Shown here: one piece after another, positions 37,406 through 45,625 of the stretch
How positions within the stretch are numbered: the first letter of the stretch is position 1
Layout of the letters: the number at the start of each line of letters is the position of its first letter
DNA from: Gordonia amicalis NBRC 100051 = JCM 11271
Lineage (GTDB): Bacteria; Actinomycetota; Actinomycetes; Mycobacteriales; Mycobacteriaceae
Reading direction: 5' to 3'
NCBI RefSeq assembly: GCF_000332995.1
Contig: NZ_BANS01000014.1
Coordinates: forward strand, 62,001 to 126,000
DNA length: 64,000 bases
Notes under the pieces: model-generated
What the model was told of the DNA's origin: nothing
Database searches by the model: none
Seen by the model: the letters and a program-made list of their open reading frames with translations, nothing else
Made by a program: the position numbers and the translations under genes

Positions 37406-37457
37406 GTATTGGCAGCAGAGGTTCGATGCGACACCAGTCACAGACAGGAGAGGGCTT

Positions 37458-38669
37458 ATGTCATCTGCACCCGACACCGAGGTGGGTATCCGGGAGATCG
37501 ACACCGGCGCGCCGCCCACCCGGTTCGCCCGCGGGTGGCATTGCCTGGGCCTGAAGAGCGAGTACGACGACGGCGAACCCCACTCCGTCCAGGTCTTCGG
37601 CACCAAACTCGTCGTCTGGGTCGACACCAAGGGTGAGCTGAACATCCTCGACGCCTTCTGCCGTCACATGGGCGGTGACCTCTCGCAGGGCAAGCTCTCC
37701 GGCGACAACGTCGCGTGCCCGTTCCACGGTTGGCTCTGGAAGGGCAACGGCCGCTGCGCCGGCGTGCCGTATGCCAAGCGCAACCCCAAGCTGGCCAAGA
37801 CCCGGTCGTGGCCGTCGATGGTCCGCAACGGTCAGGTCTTCGTCTACAACGACCCCGAGGGCAACCCGCCGCCGGACGAGGTCATCATCCCCGAGCTGGC
37901 CGAGTTCGGCTCCGAGGAGTGGACCGACTGGACGTGGAACCGGATCGTCATCGAGGGCTCCAACTGTCGCGAGATCATCGACAACGTCGTCGACATGGCG
38001 CACTTCTACTACGTGCATTTCGCTTTGCCGGACTATTTCAAGAATGTCTTCGAGGGCGAGATCGCCGCCCAGTACATGAATTCGCATGGGCGCCCTGATG
38101 TCACGCTCGGCACCAACTACGGCGACAGCCGGCTCGAATCGATCGCCGCCTACTACGGACCGTCTTACATGCTGAACCCGATGGTCCAGTACTACGGGGG
38201 TTACGCCGTCGAGACGATTCTGACGAATTGCCATTACCCGATCGACGAGAACTCTTTCGTCCTGATGTACGGCGTGATGGCGAAGGTTCCCGAGGGACTC
38301 ACCGCCGAGCAGGCGGCGAAGATGGCGACCAAGATCAGCTCCGGCGTCGAGGTCGGCTTCCTGCAGGACGTGGAGATCTGGAAGAACAAGACCCGCATCG
38401 ACAACCCGCTCCTCGTCGAGGAAGACGGCCCGGTGTACCAGCTCCGACGCTGGTATGAGCAGTTCTACGTCGACAAGGCCGACGTCACCGATGAGATGAC
38501 CGGCCGGTTCGAGTACGAGATCGACACCTCGAAGGCGCTCGAGAGCTGGAACGCCGAGATCCAGGAGAACCTCCGGCGTCAGGAAGCCGAGAAGGCCGAG
38601 TCCGACAAGGCAGGGACCGAGACATCGCCAGACGGCGCCGCGGACTCCTCGGAGAAGGCGCAGGTCTGA
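37458..38669 (+). CDS. kshA: 3-ketosteroid 9-alpha-hydroxylase, oxygenase component
   Basis: A 403-residue Rieske oxygenase. The Rieske [2Fe-2S] ligands are C68, H70, C87 and H90 (CRHMGGDLSQGKL and CPFHGW), and the mononuclear iron site is in NVVDMAHFYYVH (D179, H182, H187). KshA, with the reductase KshB, hydroxylates C9 of 3-ketosteroids, which together with KstD opens ring B. The C-terminal 30 residues are Glu/Asp/Ser-rich and probably disordered. GGAGAGGG before the ATG. KshB is not in the window. Confidence 0.95.
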   Translation: MSSAPDTEVGIREIDTGAPPTRFARGWHCLGLKSEYDDGEPHSVQVFGTKLVVWVDTKGELNILDAFCRHMGGDLSQGKLSGDNVACPFHGWLWKGNGRCAGVPYAKRNPKLAKTRSWPSMVRNGQVFVYNDPEGNPPPDEVIIPELAEFGSEEWTDWTWNRIVIEGSNCREIIDNVVDMAHFYYVHFALPDYFKNVFEGEIAAQYMNSHGRPDVTLGTNYGDSRLESIAAYYGPSYMLNPMVQYYGGYAVETILTNCHYPIDENSFVLMYGVMAKVPEGLTAEQAAKMATKISSGVEVGFLQDVEIWKNKTRIDNPLLVEEDGPVYQLRRWYEQFYVDKADVTDEMTGRFEYEIDTSKALESWNAEIQENLRRQEAEKAESDKAGTETSPDGAADSSEKAQV

Positions 38670-38671
38670 CG

Positions 38672-39067
38672 ATGACCCGGGCCGCGGCACGCGCACACTG
38701 GGCCAAGGCACCCGATTTCGGCGACGATCCCGACCGGGCGGCCCGGGTCCATGCGGCAACACAGCGCGATCGCGAGCACTACCTGCAGGGCGGCATGCGC
38801 GAGATCGAATGCCGCGCCTGCCACGCGTGCGTGCTGGTCAAGAAGACCAGCTCGTTTCACACGAGCGTGCAGTGGAACGCCGACGCCCGGAGCCGATGCC
38901 TCGGCCTCGAGCAGATGCGTGCCGGCGGCGACGACGGGAACGGACCTCTGCTCCCGGGTGCGATGATGCCGACCTGCGTCCGATTGTCGGCGAGTATCGA
39001 TCATGGGGTCGCGGAGGGAATCATTCCCGCCGAATCGCCTACGACCGATCCCGACGGATATTGGTGA
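38672..39067 (+). CDS. Conserved hypothetical protein next to kshA (Rv3527-like)
   Basis: A 131-residue protein with four cysteines, two of them in ECRACHACVLV, then SRCLGLE and PTCVRLS; these may bind metal or form disulfides. Its place right after kshA, with its ATG two bases after the kshA stop, matches Rv3527 after kshA (Rv3526) in M. tuberculosis, a KstR-regulon gene of unknown role. The N-terminus is basic and soluble. Confidence 0.8.
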   Translation: MTRAAARAHWAKAPDFGDDPDRAARVHAATQRDREHYLQGGMREIECRACHACVLVKKTSSFHTSVQWNADARSRCLGLEQMRAGGDDGNGPLLPGAMMPTCVRLSASIDHGVAEGIIPAESPTTDPDGYW

Positions 39068-39196
39068 CATGCCATTTTTGAGCCTCATGTGGAACATTGA
39101 TTAACACTCATCCCACGCATCACAACGGTCACACCTTCATCACACGTCGAGAACTATCGGCGACACGCGGGCATCCGGTCGGCCAATCTGATCATC

Positions 39197-39733
39197 ATGT
39201 CCGATTTGCGAACCCGCTGTACGCGGGTCACCTGTGCTGGTGCTCTTTCCGCCGCGTTGGCTGTCGCGGCACCGTTCGCCGGCTCGCCGTTCGCTGATGC
39301 CGGAAAGGCCGCAGCAGCGGGTTCCAGTTCCGGCTCCAGCGATTCGACGGGATCGGTGCCGATCTACCTCCCCGTGCCCACCCCCACCGGCTTGACCGCG
39401 CTCGCCGCGTCGATGACCCAGATCGGCAAGCCGTACCGCTGGGGTGGCACCGGACCGCACTCCTGGGACTGCTCCGGACTGGTGCAGTGGGCGTTCTACA
39501 CCGCAGGCGTCAAACTGCCCCGGACCAGCCAGCAACAGGCGAAGGTCGGCAACGCGATCCCGTTCAACGCCCTCGCCCCCGGCGACATCATCATCTTCGG
39601 CCGCGACGCCGGACACGTCGGCATCTACGCCGGTGGCGGCCGACTGTTCAACGCCTACACCACCGGCAAACCCATCGGCTTCACCAAGGTCAAGGACATG
39701 GGACCCATCAAGACGATTCGTCGTTTCGGCTGA
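39197..39733 (+). CDS. Secreted NlpC/P60 peptidoglycan endopeptidase
   Basis: A 178-residue protein with a Sec signal peptide (about residues 1-40), a Ser-rich linker, and an NlpC/P60 domain: MTQIGKPYRWGGTGPHSWDCSGLVQWAFYTAGVKLPRTSQQQ carries the catalytic Cys (DCSG), and GDIIIFGRDAGHVGIYAGGGRLFNAYTTG carries the His. These enzymes cut peptide stems between D-Glu and meso-DAP. The gene stands alone; its 3' end overlaps the convergent membrane-protein gene by 26 bases. The 130 bases before it show no clear riboswitch. Confidence 0.88.
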   Translation: MSDLRTRCTRVTCAGALSAALAVAAPFAGSPFADAGKAAAAGSSSGSSDSTGSVPIYLPVPTPTGLTALAASMTQIGKPYRWGGTGPHSWDCSGLVQWAFYTAGVKLPRTSQQQAKVGNAIPFNALAPGDIIIFGRDAGHVGIYAGGGRLFNAYTTGKPIGFTKVKDMGPIKTIRRFG

Positions 39734-40274
39734 CCCGGTCGGCATCAGGCGACCGTCCGGGCCACACCGAGGTCACCACCGCGAACCCCACGACGACGAG
39801 CAACAGCACCGCGACCACCACGGTGCCGATCAGTCCGTAACCGGGCTGCATCGTCGGGAGTTCGAGGTCGAGGGCCTCGGTGACCCGGTCGGAGAACAGG
39901 TGCGCGGCCGGATCACCCAACGTCCGGATCCCGACGACCGCGGCGATGACCGAGGCCAGGCCGATCACACCGATCGCCGCCGGACGGAGACGTGCGCGCC
40001 ACCACCCCAACGCGGCGACAACTGCGATGACCGCACCGAGGACGACCACGCTCAGACCGGGCCGGTCGGTGTTGTCCTCGAAGAAGAAGGCCACGTCCTC
40101 ATCGCTCGCCCCCGGGACGGTCACCCGTCCGAGCCCGGTGATGGACGGTTGCACGCCCTCGTCGGTGCTTCCCCACTCCACCTGTGCGAACAGCACCAGG
40201 AGGAGTCCACCGACGAGGGCGGCAGGCCACACCAGAATGCGAAGTCTGGCGACGATGCCCGGTTCTGTCGTCAT
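39708..40274 (-). CDS. Membrane protein of unknown function
   Basis: A 188-residue protein with three to four hydrophobic segments (LVWPAALVGGLLLVLFAQV, LSVVVLGAVIAVVAALGWW, AAIGVIGLASVIAAVVGI, YGLIGTVVVAVLLLVVVGFAVVTSVW) and an acidic extracellular loop after the first. The frame stays open upstream, but that part is only the tandem repeat at 40441-40655 read through, so the ATG at 40274 is chosen. No family recognised. Confidence 0.7.
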   Translation of the reverse strand: MTTEPGIVARLRILVWPAALVGGLLLVLFAQVEWGSTDEGVQPSITGLGRVTVPGASDEDVAFFFEDNTDRPGLSVVVLGAVIAVVAALGWWRARLRPAAIGVIGLASVIAAVVGIRTLGDPAAHLFSDRVTEALDLELPTMQPGYGLIGTVVVAVLLLVVVGFAVVTSVWPGRSPDADRVSRNDESS

Positions 40275-40784
40275 GCCACCCAGGTTGCCATCTCCCCCGA
40301 CCCCGCTGATCGAGCCGGCACCGCGCGACCTCGATACGCGGCGTCCTCGCTCCGCTCGGTCGGCGCTACTCGGCCGGCAGAGGAACGCCACCCCCGCTGA
40401 ATGAGTAGGCGAGGAGCCTGCCACGAGCCGCTCCCCCCGCTGATTGAGCCGGCACCGAGCGCAGCGAGGCGCCGTTCCCCCGCTGATTGAGCCGGCACCG
40501 AGCGCAGCGAGGCGCCGTTCCCCCGCTGATTGAGCCGGCACCGAGCGCAGCGAGGCGCCGTTCCCCCGCTGATTGAGCCGGCACCGAGCGCAGCGAGGCG
40601 CCGTTCCCCCGCTGATTGAGCCGGCACCGAGCGCAGCGAGGCGCCGTGTCGAAATCACGCCCCGATATCGGTCTCCCGTCAGCGCCCGAACCCGCTGTCG
40701 CAGCGATGAGATTGCGCGACGCTGAGAGTCTCCACCTCAGTCGTTCAGCAACACTCCGCATGGCAAACGAAGGGACACGAGAAC
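40275..40784. other. Non-coding gap with a 43-bp tandem repeat
   Basis: About 510 bases between the membrane-protein gene and the VOC gene. It contains the 43-bp tandem array (40441-40655), two diverged copies to its left (about 40303-40345 and 40392-40432), and then about 130 bases with the promoter side of the VOC gene. No gene is seen. Apparent open frames across it arise because the unit lacks stops in some frames. Confidence 0.7.
40441..40655. repeat. Five tandem copies of a 43-bp unit
   Basis: Units start at 40441, 40484, 40527, 40570 and 40613, each beginning TGATTGAGCCGGCACCGAGC and ending in a C-run plus GC; the first four are identical and the fifth diverges after GCCGT, continuing GTCGAAATCACG. 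The sequence resembles dispersed intergenic elements of the 'CGCTGATTGAGCC...GTCGAAATCA' kind known from Gordonia and related genomes; this resemblance is from memory. There are no unique spacers, so it is not CRISPR. Confidence 0.85.
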
Positions 40785-41579
40785 ATGGCCGAGTACGCAG
40801 CCCCGTCCGGGGCGCCGATCTGGTTCGACCTCATGAGCAGCGACACCGCGAAGGCCGAGCAGTTCTACGGGGAGATCTTCGGGTGGGAGACCGAGGAACC
40901 CAGCGAGGAGTTCGGCGGATACCGGAACTTCACCAAGAACGGGAAGCCGGTCGCCGGATTGAGTCCTGCGATGGAGGAGGCCGGACCGCCGAACATCTGG
41001 TCGGTGTACCTGCACAGCGAGGACGCGAACGCCACCGCGAACGCCGTCGAACAGGCCGGCGGCAGCATCATGGTCCCACCGATGCCGATCGGCGAAGAGG
41101 GCACGATGATGGTGGCGACCGATCCGGCGGGCGCGGTCATCGGCTTCTGGCAACCGAATCAGCACAAGGGGTACTCCGAGTACGGGGATCACGGCACCCC
41201 GTACTGGTTCGAGTGTCAGTCCAAGGACTACGCCAGATCACTCGACTTCTACCGGACGGTGCTCGGCGCGCGCATCGAGGAGGTCGGCACCGGCGGCGAC
41301 CCCGACGCGATCGGGCCCGACCACTACGGACAGATCTTCTACGGCGAGGAGTCCTACGCCGGGATCATGGACGCCGCCAAGCTGTTTCCCGAGGAGGTGC
41401 CGTCGTTCTGGCAGATCTACATCACCGTCGACGACGTGGCGGCGACGGTCAAGCAGGTCGAATCCCTCGGCGGTGAGATCCTGATGCCCGGTGAGGACAC
41501 CCCGTACGGGACGCTCGCGGCGATCAAGGACCCGATGGGCGCGCTGATCTGCTTGGGACATCCGCCGGCCGGGATGTGA
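40785..41579 (+). CDS. VOC family protein (Rv0577-like)
   Basis: A 264-residue protein of two VOC (glyoxalase/bleomycin-resistance fold) modules: first GAPIWFDLMSSDTAKAEQFYGEIFGWETEE, second GTPYWFECQSKDYARSLDFYRTVLGARIEE with TPYGTLAAIKDPMGALICLGHPP at the end. The two-module layout and wording resemble Rv0577 (TB27.3/CFP32). Such proteins are often called hydroxylases, but the substrate is unclear. It is not adjacent to a pathway that explains it. Confidence 0.8.
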   Translation: MAEYAAPSGAPIWFDLMSSDTAKAEQFYGEIFGWETEEPSEEFGGYRNFTKNGKPVAGLSPAMEEAGPPNIWSVYLHSEDANATANAVEQAGGSIMVPPMPIGEEGTMMVATDPAGAVIGFWQPNQHKGYSEYGDHGTPYWFECQSKDYARSLDFYRTVLGARIEEVGTGGDPDAIGPDHYGQIFYGEESYAGIMDAAKLFPEEVPSFWQIYITVDDVAATVKQVESLGGEILMPGEDTPYGTLAAIKDPMGALICLGHPPAGM

Positions 41580-41625
41580 CACGGCGCGATCGGTGGAGGT
41601 GATGCGCGCTCTGTGCGTGTGTTCT

Positions 41626-41853
41626 CTACCGATCGCCCGGCGGGTATTCGTCGGAGTCGTCGGGGCCGACATCGGTGGCTTGTTCCACGACGTCCGCGAC
41701 GTTGGCTTCCAGGGCGATGTCCGGCCCTTCGGACTCGGACTCGGACTCGGAGTCGGCGGGAGCCTCCTCGTCGACGGGCTCGGCCGGCATCGTCTGCTCG
41801 ACGACGTCGGCGTCGTTCGCTTCTCCTTCGGTCCACGGTTGTGCGGCTGCCAT
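41626..41853 (-). CDS. Small acidic protein of unknown function
   Basis: A 75-residue protein, very acidic (SESESESEG run) and containing a motif twice: ADVVEQTMPAEPVDEE and ADVVEQATDVGPDD. Start at the ATG at 41853 with GGAAGGAG before it; the frame is open upstream to 42006 but that part reads an 18-bp repeat. Probably disordered. Convergent with the VOC gene. Family not recognised. Confidence 0.6.
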   Translation of the reverse strand: MAAAQPWTEGEANDADVVEQTMPAEPVDEEAPADSESESESEGPDIALEANVADVVEQATDVGPDDSDEYPPGDR

Positions 41854-41949
41854 GGGGACTCCTTCCGGTAGCTGGGTGCTCGGCACAAGGTGTGTCCGGG
41901 CGCGACCTTCCGGTGGTGCGTCTCCGATGATCCTGTCGTACCCGGCAGG

Positions 41950-42003
41950 CGTCAACCGTCCTCGCAACGTCAACCCGCCTCGCGGCGTCAACCGGCCTCG
42001 CAA
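41950..42003. repeat. Three tandem copies of an 18-bp unit
   Basis: Units of the form CGTCAACCNGCCTCGCRR at 41950-41967, 41968-41985 and 41986-42003, just after the TDT transporter stop and upstream of the small acidic protein gene. Copies differ at two to four positions. Confidence 0.75.
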
Positions 42004-42024
42004 CACAGCGCCCGGATCGCGGGA

Positions 42025-43122
42025 CTATCCCGGCAGGCGGAGGAGTTCGCCGGAGACGACACCTCTGGCGGTCCGGGCGGCGACGACGAGCCAGGCGGCC
42101 ACCAGCACCGAGAACCCGGCGATCGCCGCGATCTCGAACACCGTCCAGCCCAGGGTGAGCATCAGCGCGGAAGAGCCGGTCACGTAGGTACCCACCGGGA
42201 AGGTGAACGACCACCAGGTCATTGCGAACGGCATCCCCGCGCGCGCCGTGCGGACGGTGATCCGGGTGGCGACACCGATCCACGCCGTTGCCGCCACCCA
42301 GACGGCCAGACCGTAAGCGACCGCGAACTCGTGCATGGCACCCGCGACCGGTGCGGGCACTGCGTGCTGCGCCGCATGCGCGAGCAGGCAGGCCGCCGTG
42401 ACCGACTGCCCGAGCGGGCCCAGCACGATCCACCAGGTCGGCACCATGTGTGCGACGCCGTGGTCCCCGGTGCGGAACCGCCGGACGAGCATGACCAGGA
42501 TGGGCGTGGCGGCGAGCACCGCCAGACCGAACATCGCGCATCCGATGCCGAGTACCAGGTCCCGCGTCCACCCGGGGTCGAGCTGACCCGACAGGATCGC
42601 CGCGGCCGACGCCGACACCATCGGCGGCACGACCGGCATCAACCAGCCGCCGAAAGCGTCGTCGACGCCGGCGCGACCGAGGATCAGGTGGCTATACGGG
42701 ATGACCAGCGCGGTGACCACGCCGCCGACCGTGCCGACGATCCAGCACACGATGTCGACGCCGAGGGCGAGGTCGGGGCCGACGATCCCGGCGCCCACCA
42801 CGAGGGTGCTGGTCCCCACGGTCATGATCGCCATCGGCACCGCACCGTAGAAATGCGCGACGATGTGGTGCTCGTGGTGGCCGCGGGCGATGTCCGGGTC
42901 GGCCCTCCAGTGGCCGATCGTGGCCGCGACCACGCTTCCGAGGATGATGCCGGCCAGCAGCCAGAACCCGACGGCCACGGCACTCAGACCGGCCGGTTGC
43001 CACGGCAGGCCGTGCGCGGCGATCGCGATGACCCCCGTACCCATCACGGCCGCGAACCAGTTGGGCGGGAACCAGGTGGTCCGGGCGGGTATGCCGGTCG
43101 CCGACGCGGTCATCGTAGTCAT
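42025..43122 (-). CDS. TDT/SLAC1-family transporter
   Basis: A 365-residue, about ten-helix membrane protein. NWFAAVMGTGVIAIAAHGLPW and the repeated GTG-type helices are characteristic of the tellurite-resistance/dicarboxylate transporter (TDT) family, which also includes sulfite exporters and SLAC1 anion channels. Substrate cannot be told. ATG at 43122 chosen since the conserved part starts there; the frame is open to 43209. Divergent from a LysR gene with a LysR-type box between, which suggests the regulator controls it. Confidence 0.82.
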   Translation of the reverse strand: MTTMTASATGIPARTTWFPPNWFAAVMGTGVIAIAAHGLPWQPAGLSAVAVGFWLLAGIILGSVVAATIGHWRADPDIARGHHEHHIVAHFYGAVPMAIMTVGTSTLVVGAGIVGPDLALGVDIVCWIVGTVGGVVTALVIPYSHLILGRAGVDDAFGGWLMPVVPPMVSASAAAILSGQLDPGWTRDLVLGIGCAMFGLAVLAATPILVMLVRRFRTGDHGVAHMVPTWWIVLGPLGQSVTAACLLAHAAQHAVPAPVAGAMHEFAVAYGLAVWVAATAWIGVATRITVRTARAGMPFAMTWWSFTFPVGTYVTGSSALMLTLGWTVFEIAAIAGFSVLVAAWLVVAARTARGVVSGELLRLPG

Positions 43123-43179
43123 GTCCACCACGATCCCGGCGATGCCCGACGGCCGGTAGCACCCAAATCGTTGAGAGGA

Positions 43180-43196
43180 TACAAACCGGGCTTGTA
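43180..43196. promoter_or_regulatory. LysR-type box TACAA-N7-TTGTA
   Basis: TACAAACCGGGCTTGTA is a dyad with T-N11-A-like spacing, located between the transporter start (43122) and the LysR start (43231). A second dyad, GGTAC-N10-GTACC, follows at 43203-43222. Such pairs are normal for LysR regulators acting on a divergent gene. Confidence 0.5.
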
Positions 43197-43230
43197 GCCG
43201 GGGTACCACGAACGGTTGTACCCTCGGTCG

Positions 43231-44147
43231 ATGGTGCTCAGTCCCCGGATGCCCGACCTCGCATCGCTGGAGACCCTGCAGACGGTCGTCAGCACCGGCA
43301 GCCTCAATGCGCGGCGTCGGAACTCGGTATCACCCAGCAGGCGGTGTCGGCACGCATCCGTGCGTTGGAGACCCAGCTCGGCGTCGGACTACTGACCCGA
43401 ACGCCGCGCGGATCGGTACCGACTCAGGCCGGGCGGCTCGTCGCCGAGTGGGCGGACCGATTGCTCACACTGGCTGGCGAATTCGATGCCGGTCTCTCCG
43501 CGTTGCGCCTGGAACGACGCGATCAGCTGCGGCTGGCCGCGAGTCTCACCGTCGCCGAGCATCTCCTTCCGCGATGGCTCGTGTCGTTCGCGGCCCAGCA
43601 CGACCCCGCGCCGAAGGTGTCGTTCACCGCCGCCAACTCCGACCAGGTCTGCACGCTGGTGCGCGACGGGGAGGTCGAACTCGGGTTCGTCGAAGGACCT
43701 CGCGTGGCACCGGGTCTCAGAAGCCGGACGATCGCGCGTGACGAGCTGGTCGTCGTCGTGCCGCCCGGTCATCCGTGGACACGCGTCCGCCGTCGCATCG
43801 TGGCCGCCGACCTCGCCCACACCGCACTGGTGACGCGCGAAGAGGGTTCGGGCACACGCGAGTTCTTCGAACGCGCACTGACCCGAGCGCTGGGACCCTC
43901 GCGCGAGGTCACCGCTCCGGTGCTGGAACTGTCGACGACGGCATCTGTTCGCGCGGCGGTCATCGCGGGTGCCGGCCCGGCGGTGCTCAGCAATCTGTCG
44001 GTCGCCGACGACCTCGACCGCCGGCTGATCCGCATCCCGGTCGACGATCTCGACCTCGAGCGTCCGTTGCGCGCGGTGTGGTTGTCGGGTCCACAGCCCA
44101 CCGCCGGCGCCGCGCGTGACTTCCTGTCACACATCGGGCGTTCCTGA
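43231..44147 (+). pseudogene. LysR family regulator, frameshifted near the start
   Basis: The ATG at 43231 opens with MPDLASLETLQTVVSTGSLNA, the first part of a LysR helix-turn-helix; after AATGC near 43310 the frame shifts and the motif resumes one frame over as AASELGITQQAVSARIRALETQLGVGLLTRTPRG, then runs to 44147 through a complete effector domain. One base appears lost in a GCGC run. Initiation at the GTG at 43344 would give a 267-residue protein without a full DNA-binding domain. With the base restored the gene is about 305 residues and normal. Confidence 0.8.
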
Positions 44148-44151
44148 GCAC

Positions 44152-44658
44152 TCAGGGCACGTTTCGGTCCCCGACGTCGGTCCCGTGCACCCCCTGGTTG
44201 AGAAGCCGGTGCGCGTCCGGGGTCCCGTCGAGAGCACGACTCGTTCGCCGTGCGACCTTCCAGCCCGCATCGGTGCGCACGAACCTCCAGTGGTGCGCGG
44301 TCGCGCGGACGACGCGAAAACCCTTGTCACCGGCGATGACCAGGAGTGAGTGACTCGCGGCGATCGCCTCGTCGCCTTCGACGTTCACGTGGACCGCGCC
44401 CTGGAGGTGGGTGCATCCACGGGCGATGAGACCCTGATGGGCATCGGAGCGGACCATCGCGACGATGTCGTCGCGGCCGTGCATGAAGAGGCCGTCGACG
44501 TCGTAGATGCCGTCCGGTGTCCACAGTGCGGCCACCGCGTCGGCGTCCCCGCTGTCCACGAGTGGCCCATAGGCGGTGACCAGTCGCGTGATCTCCCGTT
44601 CGTCGGCGAGAAGCCGCACGGTGTCCTCGAGCTGCGCCAGTCGCTGTTCGACCGTCAC
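44152..44658 (-). CDS. SnoaL-like / NTF2-fold protein
   Basis: A 168-residue protein of SnoaL_4 type: EREITRLVTAYGPLVDSGDADAVAALWTPDGIYDVDGLFMHGRDDIVAMV is the usual helix plus first strands. Proteins of this fold include isomerases and hydratases. The GTG at 44658 overlaps the LLM oxidoreductase stop by GTGA. Part of a minus-strand operon with an LLM oxidoreductase, SDR and hsaF-G-E, so a role in steroid or ring-fragment metabolism is likely but unproven. Confidence 0.8.
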   Translation of the reverse strand: MTVEQRLAQLEDTVRLLADEREITRLVTAYGPLVDSGDADAVAALWTPDGIYDVDGLFMHGRDDIVAMVRSDAHQGLIARGCTHLQGAVHVNVEGDEAIAASHSLLVIAGDKGFRVVRATAHHWRFVRTDAGWKVARRTSRALDGTPDAHRLLNQGVHGTDVGDRNVP

Positions 44659-45515
44659 GGTGATCGCCCCTCCAGTCCGGCCAGCTCCGCGAGTCGTCGC
44701 AGTTGGCTGATGTAGTGGTCGGCCGACGATGCCCGGATCGTCACGCCGACGATCGTGGCACCGGCGGCGTGGATCTTCTCCAGGTCGACGGTCGTGCGGT
44801 CGGCATCCTCGGGATCGAGTGGCCCGGCACCGAGAACGATCTCGAAGCGGTCCGGCACCTCGACCGATTCGAGCATCTCCCGGAGCCAGGATCGACTCAG
44901 CCCGAAAGGAACCCAACCATCTCCCAGATCGATTGCCCGGCGGAGCGACCGCTGCGTTCGCCCGCCCACCCAGATCGGGAGACGCTCCTGCATCGCGCAC
45001 GGTTCGACGATCAGTCCTCCGAACCGGTAATGGGTGCCCGCATACTCCGGCTCGGATGCCGACAGCGACGCCCGGAGAGCGCGCAGGGCGTCGTCGGCAC
45101 GTTCGCCCCGGCCCTCGAACTCGACGCCGAGGAGCTCGAACTCCTCACGCAGCGAACCGACTCCGACACCGAGAGTGACGCGGCCACCACTGATGGCGTC
45201 CAGGGTCCCGTACCGTTTCGCGATGGCCAGGGGATGATGGTAGCCGAGGACCAGCACCTGGGTGAGGAACCGGATGCTCCGGGTACGGCCGGCGAGAAAC
45301 CCGAAGGTGGACAACGGGTCCCAGTAGGTTCCACCACGCTGCGCGGCGATCTCGGCGGGCACGGCCACGTGTTCACTGCAGCTCAGGTACTCGAAACCCA
45401 GTTCGTCTGCGGCGGCGCCGATATCGGCGAGTTCGGCGATCCCCGCCGTCGCCTCCCATTCACCGGCGACACCGGGCAGCCGCGTGACGATCGGGCTGGT
45501 GATGCCGAGGCGCAC
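44655..45515 (-). CDS. LLM-class, F420-dependent oxidoreductase (Rv3520c-like)
   Basis: A 286-residue luciferase-like protein: ADIGAAADELGFEYLSCSEHVAVPAEI, FLAGRTRSIRFLTQVLVLGYHHPLAIAKRYGTLDAISGGRVTLGVGVG and PIWVGGRTQRSLRRAIDLGDGWVP are class-defining. F420 is the likely cofactor by family. Rv3520c in the KstR regulon is a similar protein. The GTG at 45515 comes two bases after the TGA that would end the undamaged SDR frame, showing the two genes were built as one operon. Confidence 0.83.
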   Translation of the reverse strand: MRLGITSPIVTRLPGVAGEWEATAGIAELADIGAAADELGFEYLSCSEHVAVPAEIAAQRGGTYWDPLSTFGFLAGRTRSIRFLTQVLVLGYHHPLAIAKRYGTLDAISGGRVTLGVGVGSLREEFELLGVEFEGRGERADDALRALRASLSASEPEYAGTHYRFGGLIVEPCAMQERLPIWVGGRTQRSLRRAIDLGDGWVPFGLSRSWLREMLESVEVPDRFEIVLGAGPLDPEDADRTTVDLEKIHAAGATIVGVTIRASSADHYISQLRRLAELAGLEGRSP

Positions 45516-45625
45516 TCTCAGCTCCGCGTCGGCGCCGCGGAGGCGGCCGCCTTCTGCGGGAACAGTTTCAGCATCGCCTCGTGCTGGGCCAGGATCAGGC
45601 TGCGGCGGTCGGGACCGTTGATCTT

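Noticed and set aside
39068..39196. A riboswitch (c-di-AMP type) before the NlpC/P60 gene
   Set aside because: Such switches often precede these genes in actinobacteria, but I could not find the conserved core or matching stems in the 129 bases available.
40441..40655. Possible CRISPR array
   Set aside because: The 43-bp units are directly adjacent with no variable spacers, and no cas genes are present.
39708..40658. A 316-residue protein including the tandem repeat
   Set aside because: The repeat part has a 43-base period, not a multiple of 3, and only reads through by chance. The membrane protein starts at 40274.
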